From Acidobacteriota bacterium (GTDB lineage Bacteria; Acidobacteriota; Terriglobia; Bryobacterales; Bryobacteraceae), in assembly GCA_947505565.1 (NCBI GenBank), contig CANNLB010000162.1, forward strand, positions 1-6,552: 6,552 bases of DNA, given 5' to 3'. The notes below the pieces were generated by a model. That model saw nothing but the letters and a program-made list of their open reading frames with translations. It was not told where the DNA came from and ran no database searches. The position numbers were made by a program, and so were the translations under genes. Below are positions 1-5,297 of this stretch, piece by piece; the stretch's first letter is position 1, and each line of letters starts with the position of its first letter.

Positions 1-130
1 TTTCGTTAGCGTGAACGATCTCTCGGTCGGCCGCAACCCGAAGGAAGTGCTCCGCGTTCTCGACGCTCTCCAGACCGACGAACTCTGCCCCTGCAACTGG
101 GAGAAGGGCGAGTCCACCCTCGGCAAATAG
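1..130 (+). CDS. ahpC: AhpC-type peroxiredoxin, C-terminal fragment
   Basis: This is the last 42 codons of a gene that begins before the window, read in the frame starting at base 2 and ending at TAG 128-130. The peptide contains VLDALQTDELCPCNW, which matches the C-terminal end of the mycobacterial-type alkyl hydroperoxide reductase AhpC from memory. The paired cysteines in LCPCNW fit the resolving-cysteine region of that family; the peroxidatic cysteine lies upstream and is not visible. AhpC is a cytoplasmic thiol peroxidase that reduces hydrogen peroxide, organic peroxides and peroxynitrite. In the mycobacterial system it is re-reduced by AhpD. The next gene on the same strand is ahpD, which strongly supports the call. 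A terminator-like hairpin directly follows the stop codon. Confidence 0.9.
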   Translation, partial: FVSVNDLSVGRNPKEVLRVLDALQTDELCPCNWEKGESTLGK

Positions 131-148
131 TCTCCATTTTTATCACCG

Positions 149-176
149 GGGCGGGCCAACCAAGCCCGCCCTTTTT
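149..176 (+). terminator. Intrinsic terminator between ahpC and ahpD
   Basis: A perfect 8-bp GC-only stem (GGGCGGGC at 149-156 with GCCCGCCC at 164-171) encloses a 7-nt loop and is followed at once by five T residues (172-176). This is the textbook form of a Rho-independent terminator. It starts 19 bp after the ahpC stop and ends 14 bp before the ahpD start. No obvious promoter fits between it and ahpD, so it probably acts as a partial terminator that lowers ahpD expression relative to ahpC (inference). Confidence 0.8.
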
Positions 177-190
177 ATCAGGAAATCAAT

Positions 191-727
191 ATGAACCTCG
201 AACATTTGATGGATACTGTGCCGGCGTATGCCAAGGACTTGAAGCTCAACCTGAGCAACGTTTTGGCGCAACCGGAATTGACGCCGCAACAAGCCTGGGG
301 CACAGCGCTTTCCTGCGCCATCGCGGCGCGCAACCCGCGGCTATTGGCTGCCATCGCCGCGCAGGCTGCGCTGACGATTCCCCCCGAAGCCGTCGAAGCC
401 GCCAAAGCCGCCGCCGCCATTATGGGCATGAACAACGTCTTCTACCGTTTCCACCATCTGACCACCAACGAAAAATACGCGACTATGCCGGCCCGCCTAC
501 GCATGAACGTCCTGCGCACGCACGGCATCGCTCATGTTGATTTTGAGCTTTTCTGTCTCGCTGTATCGGCCATCAACGCTTGCGACAAGTGCGTCGACTC
601 GCATGAAAAGGTGGTTCGCGAGAAGGGCTTGGCCGAAGAGAACGTCCTGGCCGCGGTGCGCATTGCTTCGGTGATTCACGCCCTAGCCAGTGTGTTCGAC
701 GCCGAAGCCGCGCTCGCCTCGGCGTAG
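191..727 (+). CDS. ahpD: Alkyl hydroperoxidase AhpD
   Basis: This complete 178-residue protein has the length and sequence character of Mycobacterium-type AhpD. AhpD is a cytoplasmic thiol-disulfide protein that passes electrons to AhpC and has weak peroxidase activity of its own. The active-site motif is visible as NACDKCVDSH: Cys131, Cys134 and His138, with Glu119 in DFELF upstream. Each is offset by one from the M. tuberculosis residues Glu118, Cys130, Cys133 and His137 that I recall. Other family landmarks are AYAKDLKLNL near residue 13, GTALSCAIAARNP near 37 and AAIMGMNNVFYR near 75. The ATG is preceded by AGGA at 180-183 with 7-nt spacing, which fixes the start. It follows ahpC, as in many actinobacteria and acidobacteria, but lies behind a terminator. 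All catalytic residues are present, so the protein is probably functional. Confidence 0.95.
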   Translation: MNLEHLMDTVPAYAKDLKLNLSNVLAQPELTPQQAWGTALSCAIAARNPRLLAAIAAQAALTIPPEAVEAAKAAAAIMGMNNVFYRFHHLTTNEKYATMPARLRMNVLRTHGIAHVDFELFCLAVSAINACDKCVDSHEKVVREKGLAEENVLAAVRIASVIHALASVFDAEAALASA

Positions 728-746
728 TGTAGTAAACTTCAGACGG

Positions 747-769
747 GTGAAGAGCCTGTATCTCTTCAC
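747..769. repeat. Perfect 8-bp inverted repeat in the ahpD downstream gap
   Basis: GTGAAGAG (747-754) and CTCTTCAC (762-769) form a perfect hairpin with a 7-nt loop, 20 bp after the ahpD stop and 31 bp before the next start. No T run follows on either side, so it is not a typical intrinsic terminator. It could be a transcript-stabilising 3' hairpin, a Rho-assisted stop, or an operator for the gene at 800. The structure is clear; its role is unknown. Confidence 0.5.
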
Positions 770-799
770 TACTTCCCAGCTTGTGAAACGAGGTCCCCC

Positions 800-1471
800 G
801 TGCGGATCATCACGTTCCTGATATTCGCTCTCGTCGGCCCAACCGTTGGTGCTTCTTCGGTTACGTCCGAAGCCCCGGTGGCTCTCATCTTCGATTCCGC
901 AACTCCGCTTCCCGGAGAGGTTGCGACCGCCCTTCATCAAGAGGTAGAGAGTATATTTCGGGAGACAGGCTACTCGTTTCACTGGGTGAACCGAAGCGAA
1001 ATGAAGGCTGGCGATTCCTTTCCCGACTTGATCGTGATTCGAATCAAGTCCACCTGTGGCGAAATCGATGTCCGGCCCCCGGCGGTTTCCAAGCGGCACG
1101 CGGCCTTGGCTTGGGCCCATGTCTCGGAAGGCGACATGTTGCCCTTCATCGAAATCGATTGCGCTCGACTGGGCCGTATGCTCCGCGCCGCCGGGTTTGG
1201 GGATTCGGCGCTGTCGCAGCGTCAAGTGATGGGGAAAGCCCTCGGCAGGGTGCTGGCCCATGAGCTGTATCATGTGCTCACAGGCAACACCCAACATGCC
1301 CACTCGGGCGTCGCGCAACCCGCCCTGTCTCCTGCCCATCTCACCACTTCGACGCTGACCTTCACCGCTCGCGAGCTTTCACTGTTGACGCGACGCAGCT
1401 ATGCCGCCCGTCAAACCCAGCAGTCCGCTCCAACGCTGAGCGAGGAACCGGTATTTGAGTCAGGCCGCTAG
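800..1471 (+). CDS. Predicted exported HExxH protein (putative zinc metallopeptidase)
   Basis: This is a 223-residue protein with a GTG start, supported by GAGG at 790-793 with 6-nt spacing. The N-terminus has one Arg followed by a hydrophobic stretch (IITFLIFALVGPTVGA, about residues 3-18). It reads as a Sec signal peptide cleaved near residue 18, so export is inferred. The only catalytic-looking motif is AHELYHVLTG, with His154, Glu155 and His158. Two further histidines (166 and 168) lie 8 and 10 residues downstream, just before a Gly at 170. HExxH is the zinc-binding signature of many peptidases, but the metzincin form would put the third His three residues earlier. The family is therefore not a standard metzincin. 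Similar small secreted proteins are, as I recall, found in Acidobacteriota. The C-terminal 50 residues are polar and low in recognisable structure. Substrate is unknown. It ends 1 bp from the convergent gene. Confidence 0.7.
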   Translation: MRIITFLIFALVGPTVGASSVTSEAPVALIFDSATPLPGEVATALHQEVESIFRETGYSFHWVNRSEMKAGDSFPDLIVIRIKSTCGEIDVRPPAVSKRHAALAWAHVSEGDMLPFIEIDCARLGRMLRAAGFGDSALSQRQVMGKALGRVLAHELYHVLTGNTQHAHSGVAQPALSPAHLTTSTLTFTARELSLLTRRSYAARQTQQSAPTLSEEPVFESGR

Positions 1472-1472
1472 C

Positions 1473-1982
1473 CTACTTTGTTTTCTGGGGCCAACCGACG
1501 TTCTTGAACGCCCAAGCCTTTCCGATCCACGCTTTCATCTCAGCGCGCAACTGGGTCTCGAAGCCCTTGTCGAACTCGGCCTTGGTCACCCACATCCGCA
1601 CCTGCGCCTGCTGCCCGGCAACTTTGCTCGGCCCGATGTAGACGCAGCCCAACTCCTTCTTCCCGTCCATCGTCATCACGGCGTAATTGAACGCTTTGCG
1701 CGCCTTGATCATGGCGGCTTCGCCTTCCAGGTCCTTGATCGCATCCGCCATCGTCACGTTCTTGTGCGGCCATGTGCCGTCCGTAAACGTCTTCTGCAGG
1801 TGGTCGATCGAGGACATATAAGCTTCGTAGTCCTGCTTCACAATCTCGGGTCCTAAGGGCACGAGCTTGTAAGTTGTGGTCTTGAAGGGCGGCGGTACGA
1901 CGAAATCAGCTCCGACGAACTGAGCCATTAAGCCACCAGCGAAGAGAAAGGCGAGAGAAAGTCTAAACATTACTCTCAGCAT
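1473..1982 (-). CDS. GNAT-like N-acetyltransferase-fold protein with signal peptide
   Basis: This is a 169-residue protein. The body from about residue 24 (GADFVVPPPF) resembles a family of small GNAT-like proteins I know from actinobacteria and others. Shared features are an early DYEAYMSSIDHL segment, WPHKNVTMADAIKDLE, FNYAVMTMDGKKELGCVYIGP as the central beta-strand region, VRMWVT, and a C-terminal WAFKNVGWP. GNAT proteins usually transfer acetyl groups from acetyl-CoA; no substrate can be inferred. The odd part is the N-terminus: RVMFR followed by LSLAFLFAGGLMAQFVGA reads as a cleavable signal peptide, although this fold normally works on cytoplasmic acetyl-CoA. Two starts are possible: 1982 (used here, with TAGG about 6 nt upstream) or an in-frame ATG at 1970; both keep the hydrophobic segment. 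It was the last gene of the minus-strand operon, starting 7 nt after the ancestral end of the M48 gene. Confidence 0.65.
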   Translation of the reverse strand: MLRVMFRLSLAFLFAGGLMAQFVGADFVVPPPFKTTTYKLVPLGPEIVKQDYEAYMSSIDHLQKTFTDGTWPHKNVTMADAIKDLEGEAAMIKARKAFNYAVMTMDGKKELGCVYIGPSKVAGQQAQVRMWVTKAEFDKGFETQLRAEMKAWIGKAWAFKNVGWPQKTK

Positions 1983-1989
1983 AACCTGC

Positions 1990-2782
1990 CTACTGGCCGT
2001 ACTTCTCGCGGCGGATCTTCAGCGCTTCGGGCCTCCACTCCTGAAATTGGCGAATCCGTGTCGCGTTCGATGGATGGGTTGAAGTGAACTCCGCCAGTCC
2101 TCTGCCACCGTCGGCCCCATTCGTTCCCGAAGCTTCGGTGCCTCGGTCGGATCAAAGCACGCCCGCGCCGAATAGATCAGCCCCATGTAGTCCGCCTCCG
2201 ACTCATGATCCCGGGAGAACGGTCGCATAATTCCATACTGCGTGCCCATGCCCAACGCCCCCATTACCGCCATCCGCGACCGGTCATCCATATCGCTCAC
2301 CGCCACCCCGGCCGCCATCGTCCCAATCTGCATCAGCTTCTGTCACGCCATCCGTTCGGCTCCATGCCGCGCGATCGCGTGGGCGATCTCATGGCCCATA
2401 ATCACAGCCAATCCATCCGCGTTTTTCGCCACCGGCAGGCTGCCCGAATACACCGCCACCTTCCCTCCGGGCAGACAGAACGCGTTCACCGGCTGATCCG
2501 AAATCAGATTGTTTTCCCACTGAAACCCTGGGTCTTCGGCCATCACACTGATCTTCTGTCCGATCTCCCGAACCAGCTCTGCCGCTTGTCCATCGCGGGC
2601 CACCCGCGACTCCTGTATCACCTGCCGATAGCTCTGCAACCCGAGCGGCGCTTCCTGCTCTTGCGACCCGTTAACGGTACTGTCTGCCGATTCGAGAGAT
2701 AAAAATAGCTCAGGTCGAGGGCGGCCGAGATGATCGGCAGTACCTTTACATCGCCGCCGGGGCGTCTCCCTTGCGGTCCCAT
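1990..2782 (-). pseudogene. M48-family zinc metallopeptidase, disrupted by three lesions
   Basis: M48-like sequence continues across all three minus-strand frames. From the ATG at 2782 (RBS AGAGG, 5-nt spacing) the first frame gives a charged start, a hydrophobic stretch (VLPIISAALDLSYFYLS) and VPLTGRK, typical of a membrane or lipobox-like M48 N-terminus. Near 2658-2662 the match jumps frame to EQEAPLGLQSYRQVI, apparently with several residues missing. That frame carries the core: VNAFCLPGGKVAVYSG, the zinc motif HEIAH (2393-2379) and the third-ligand motif HESEAD (2207-2190). A TGA at 2345-2343 interrupts it. After RERMG a G run (C run 2115-2118 on the plus strand) shifts the match to a third frame, giving GLAEFTSTHPSNATRIRQF and ending in KYGQ at TAG 1992-1990. 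An intact relative would be a membrane-associated or periplasmic protease of the Oma1/BepA type. Sequencing error could explain one lesion, hardly all three. Confidence 0.85.
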
Positions 2783-2784
2783 AC

Positions 2785-3297
2785 TTACCTCTGTAAAAAT
2801 TTCGCGGCCAACCCCAGAACATCGTCGGCGATCGAGCCGTCATTGTTCGAATCGAGCATACCGAACATTCCGCCCTGCGACGAGTTCTGCTGCTTGCTCA
2901 TTCCGCTCATCACCATCGTTGCCACCACGGGCAACATTTGCTTCAGAATATCGGCGCCGATCCCTGTGTTGGCCGAAGCCCGGCTCGCCACCGAACGGCT
3001 GACTTCCTTGCTGCCGAAAAGCTGGCCCAGGATATTGTTGCCGGCATCGGTTGTCTCCGGAGCGTGAATCGCGTCCGCGCTATCCAAAAACTGGTCGGTA
3101 TTGCCGGTGTCCCTGCCGAACATACCCAACAGGCCTTCGAGGCCACCAGATTGCACGTTTTGTTGCATGCCGCCCATCAGCGCCGGCACTAGGTGTTCAA
3201 GGGCCGAAGCCGTCTGCCCATCATCTAGGCCAAAACGCTGCGAAAGTTGTTGCACCGCGCCGCCTTGGGCGCTCATAATCATTCGCAGAAGGTCCAT
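2785..3297 (-). CDS. DUF937 domain-containing protein
   Basis: This is a 170-residue protein whose first half matches DUF937 from memory: MDLLRMIMSAQGGAVQQL, then FGLDDGQTASALEHLVPALMGG (about residues 22-43), Gly-rich GGLEGLLGMFG and a later NNILGQLFGSKEVSRSVA. DUF937 proteins are abundant small bacterial proteins of unproven function. The C-terminus holds DSNNDGSIADDV (149-160), shaped like an EF-hand or dockerin calcium loop (Asp149, Asn151, Asp153, Ser155) but without the usual acidic residue at loop position 12. The region LPVVATMVMSGM is hydrophobic but too short and Met-rich to call a membrane span. The ATG has an AGGG at 3308-3305 with 7-nt spacing. It is the first gene of the operon: its stop TAA lies 2 nt before the M48 start, and the M48 ribosome binding site sits in its final codons. 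Confidence 0.85.
   Translation of the reverse strand: MDLLRMIMSAQGGAVQQLSQRFGLDDGQTASALEHLVPALMGGMQQNVQSGGLEGLLGMFGRDTGNTDQFLDSADAIHAPETTDAGNNILGQLFGSKEVSRSVASRASANTGIGADILKQMLPVVATMVMSGMSKQQNSSQGGMFGMLDSNNDGSIADDVLGLAAKFLQR
2786..2791 (-). promoter_or_regulatory. Ribosome binding site of the M48 gene, inside the DUF937 end
   Basis: AGAGGT on the minus strand lies 5 nt upstream of ATG 2782-2780 and overlaps the last codons and stop (TAA 2787-2785) of the DUF937 gene. Stop and start are separated by 2 nt, so translation of the two genes was probably coupled. The site decides the M48 start and shows that the N-terminal piece in the first frame is the original beginning of that gene. Confidence 0.7.
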
Positions 3298-3491
3298 GAC
3301 GCTACCCTACACGCATCCCGACTCTTTTGCCAAAAAAATCGTAACAATTGCTTAAGGAAGTTTAGTTGAAATTCTTCGCTGTTTGCCGTGGGTAGAATCG
3401 CCGGTCAAAATTCGCCAGCGAGGGGCGAGTCAGCGTACTTGGCCCCGAAGTCGGCCGTGGAAATGACGGGCGGTAGAAAGCGAAAAAAACC

Positions 3492-3504
3492 AAAACCAGG
3501 TTTT
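3492..3504. repeat. Compact 13-bp palindrome
   Basis: AAAACC and GGTTTT flank a single A (AAAACCAGGTTTT). The one-base spacer cannot form an RNA hairpin loop, so if functional it would be a DNA-binding site for a dimeric regulator. It lies far from both flanking starts (about 195 bp and 250 bp) and may be chance or part of the neighbouring repeat block. Confidence 0.35.
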
Positions 3505-3511
3505 CACTCTC

Positions 3512-3565
3512 TTCCCACCGCCCTTGGAAATCGCCCAAAGGCCCGATTTCCACATTCCCACCGCC
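3512..3565. repeat. Repeat block: 11-bp direct repeats around a 9-bp inverted repeat
   Basis: TTCCCACCGCC occurs at 3512-3522 and again at 3555-3565. Between the copies lies TGGAAATCG (3525-3533) paired with CGATTTCCA (3544-3552) across a 10-nt loop. Direct repeats flanking a stem have the shape of a small dispersed intergenic element of the REP or miniature type. I have an uncertain memory of similar sequence in other Solibacter-like genomes and cannot confirm it here. No T run directly follows the stem on either strand, so a terminator is unlikely. Confidence 0.45.
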
Positions 3566-3755
3566 GCGACGGCGATGCTGCCGCTTCCCTGTTCAATCCC
3601 GAACAGGAACACCGCACACTCCGAGCTCCCTAGATTCCAGCCGGCCCCGCAACTCAAACCGTCGAACACTGCCGCTCCGCTCTATCCGGCCTTACCCACA
3701 CCAAACAGCGAGGAGGCGAATAATCCTGTATGGGACAACACTGGGTATTGCATGG

Positions 3756-5291
3756 GTGCCAAACGCCTGTTACCTTGAGAGCACCTTGGGCGTATTACAT
3801 TTAGATTTCTTGACGAGTCATAGCCAGTCGTCAACATGCATTGCTTCGCTCGAACAAGAGCCGCTGAGTTACGGTGGTCTCGAAGAACAAATTGCCTACA
3901 CTACGGGTGCGTTGAACCGTCACGGCTATGGCCGCGGCGACCGGGTCGTGCTGGTGCTTCCGAACGGCCCGCACCTTGCGGTAGCTTTTCTGGGGATTTC
4001 GGCAGGCGCGGAGTGCGCTCCCCTCAACCCCGCCTACTCCGCGCAGGAATTTGCTTTTTTTTTGGAAGACCTTGCGGCCTCGGTTCTGGTGACCCAACCC
4101 GGCTTCTGCCCCGCGGCCGAGACAGCCGCCCGTCGGTTAGGCATTCCCCTGATGGGGCTGCATCCCTACGGCGATAGAAGCGGTCTTTACACGCTCGAAG
4201 GAGAATCTTCTGGTCAACCGTCGGGTAGAGCCGGTTTCTCGGAGCCCGGGGATGTGGCGCTGCTGCTGCACTCCTCCGGCACGACCGCCCGTCCGAAGCT
4301 GATTCCGCTCACCCATCAAAATCTCACCGCGTCGGCGCGTCAGATTCACGCAACTCTGGCGCTGTCGCCCGCGGACCACAGCGTAAACCTAATGCCGTTG
4401 TTCCATGTCCATGGTCTAGTTGGCGCGCTGCTCTCGACGCTCTCCGCTGGCGGTTCCATTTGTTGTACCACCGGGTTCAACGCCCTCCGCTTTTACCGCT
4501 GGCTCGATCAGGTGCAACCAACCTGGTACACGGCGGTGCCCACCATGCATCAGGCAATTCTCGCCCGCGCCCCGCAGATCGGGTTCCACCACCGGCTTCG
4601 CTTCATTCGTTCCAGTTCAGCGCACCTCCATACGGGTGTTTGGGATGAGTTGGAGAATTTATTTGGCTGCCCTGCGCTGAATAGCTACGGCATGACCGAG
4701 GGGGCGCATCAGATCGCCAGTAATCCGCTACCGCCCGGTCGGCGCAAGCGCGGCACCGTGGGCCCGGATACCGGGCTCGCTTTGTGCATTCTAGACGCCG
4801 CGGGCAACCCCCTGCCGGCTGGCGAAACCGGAGAGGTTGCCCTGCGCGGAAAGACGATTACCGCGGGGTATCTGTCTCCGCAGTCGGCTAACGAGACGGC
4901 ATTTTCGAATGGTTGGCTGCGCACGGGCGATCTGGGCGTGCAGGACGAAGACGGCTATCTGTCTCTCACCGGCCGGTTAAAGGAGATCATCAACTGCGGC
5001 GGGGAAAAAGTATCGCCAGCCGAAATTGACGCCGTTCTGCTGGACCATCCGTCCGTCGATATGGCTCTAACGTTTCCTCTCAAGTGCGCGATGCTGGGCG
5101 AGAAGATCGCGGCGGTGGTTGTGGTGAAAATGGGTTGCGCCGTGGCCGAAGCGGAGCTGAAGTCGCACGTTGGCGAGCGCCTGGCCCGCTTTAAGGTGCC
5201 CCGACAGATCGTTTTTCGGGACGAAATCCCGAAAGGACCGACCGGCAAAATGCAGAGAATCGGCATGGCCGCGCGGCTCGGACTGGAGTAA
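3756..5291 (+). CDS. ANL-superfamily acyl-CoA ligase, oxalate-CoA ligase-like
   Basis: This is a 511-residue acid-CoA ligase that adenylates a carboxylic acid with ATP and then transfers the acyl group to CoA. All ANL core motifs are present: phosphate-binding HSSGTTARPK (172-181), MPLFHVHG (213-220), YGMTE (311-315), the ATP-ribose Asp in RTGDLG (Asp392), hinge GRLKEII (406-412), NCGGEKVSP, and the catalytic Lys in PTGKMQR (Lys498). LFHVHGL, TWYTAVPTMHQ, RFIRSSSAHL and the TEGAHQIASNPLPPG stretch are closest, from memory, to plant AAE3 and yeast Pcs60, which are oxalyl-CoA synthetases of similar length. Oxalate is therefore the leading substrate guess; a medium-chain or other small acid is possible, and no oxalyl-CoA decarboxylase is in view. 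The start is uncertain: GTG 3756 lacks a clear RBS, and TTG 3786 has GAGAG just upstream. A T9 run lies at 4055-4063. It ends 6 bp from a convergent gene. Confidence 0.9.
   Translation: MPNACYLESTLGVLHLDFLTSHSQSSTCIASLEQEPLSYGGLEEQIAYTTGALNRHGYGRGDRVVLVLPNGPHLAVAFLGISAGAECAPLNPAYSAQEFAFFLEDLAASVLVTQPGFCPAAETAARRLGIPLMGLHPYGDRSGLYTLEGESSGQPSGRAGFSEPGDVALLLHSSGTTARPKLIPLTHQNLTASARQIHATLALSPADHSVNLMPLFHVHGLVGALLSTLSAGGSICCTTGFNALRFYRWLDQVQPTWYTAVPTMHQAILARAPQIGFHHRLRFIRSSSAHLHTGVWDELENLFGCPALNSYGMTEGAHQIASNPLPPGRRKRGTVGPDTGLALCILDAAGNPLPAGETGEVALRGKTITAGYLSPQSANETAFSNGWLRTGDLGVQDEDGYLSLTGRLKEIINCGGEKVSPAEIDAVLLDHPSVDMALTFPLKCAMLGEKIAAVVVVKMGCAVAEAELKSHVGERLARFKVPRQIVFRDEIPKGPTGKMQRIGMAARLGLE
3810..3834. 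repeat. 7-bp inverted repeat in the ligase N-terminal coding region
   Basis: TTGACGA (3810-3816) and TCGTCAA (3828-3834) form a symmetrical pair with an 11-bp centre. It lies in the first 27 codons as annotated, or directly beside the start if translation begins at TTG 3786. The size and spacing fit a dimeric repressor site, but chance is quite possible. Confidence 0.3.
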
Positions 5292-5297
5292 TCGAGT

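Larger units (their letters stand above)
3298..3755. other. Intergenic region between divergent genes, no convincing gene
   Basis: About 460 bp separate the DUF937 gene from the acyl-CoA ligase. The segment next to DUF937 (about 3321-3375) is AT-rich compared with its surroundings and is the likely place for that operon's promoter, but no clean -35/-10 pair is visible. Short open frames on both strands have no ribosome binding site and read as low-complexity Pro/Arg/His-rich peptides, so I do not call them genes. The middle (3490-3566) contains a 13-bp palindrome, a 9-bp stem and an 11-bp direct repeat, listed separately. I see no clear promoter for the ligase gene in the plus-strand part. 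Confidence 0.6.

Noticed and set aside
149..157. Terminator stem as an OxyR or similar operator
   Set aside because: The stem is GC-only with an immediate T tail, which a terminator fully explains.
683..1339. Minus-strand open frame of 218 codons opposite the HExxH gene
   Set aside because: The plus-strand frame has an RBS, a signal peptide and a zinc motif; the minus frame overlaps ahpD and has no features.
2343..2345. TGA as a selenocysteine codon
   Set aside because: No Cys is expected at this position of M48 proteins, no SECIS-like hairpin is obvious just downstream, and two frameshifts in the same gene favour simple decay.
2205..2702. Plus-strand open frame of 165 codons, rich in His and Arg
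   Set aside because: It is antisense to the M48 remnant, lacks an RBS and is low-complexity. The minus strand carries the family motifs.
3327..3356. Possible plus-strand promoter, TTGCCA with an AT-rich downstream segment
   Set aside because: No good -10 hexamer lies at the right spacing, and the nearest plus-strand gene begins 400 bp away.
3388..3778. Short open frames on both strands in the intergenic region
   Set aside because: They have no ribosome binding sites, Pro/Arg/His-rich products and no recognisable motifs. They are better explained as translated repeat sequence.
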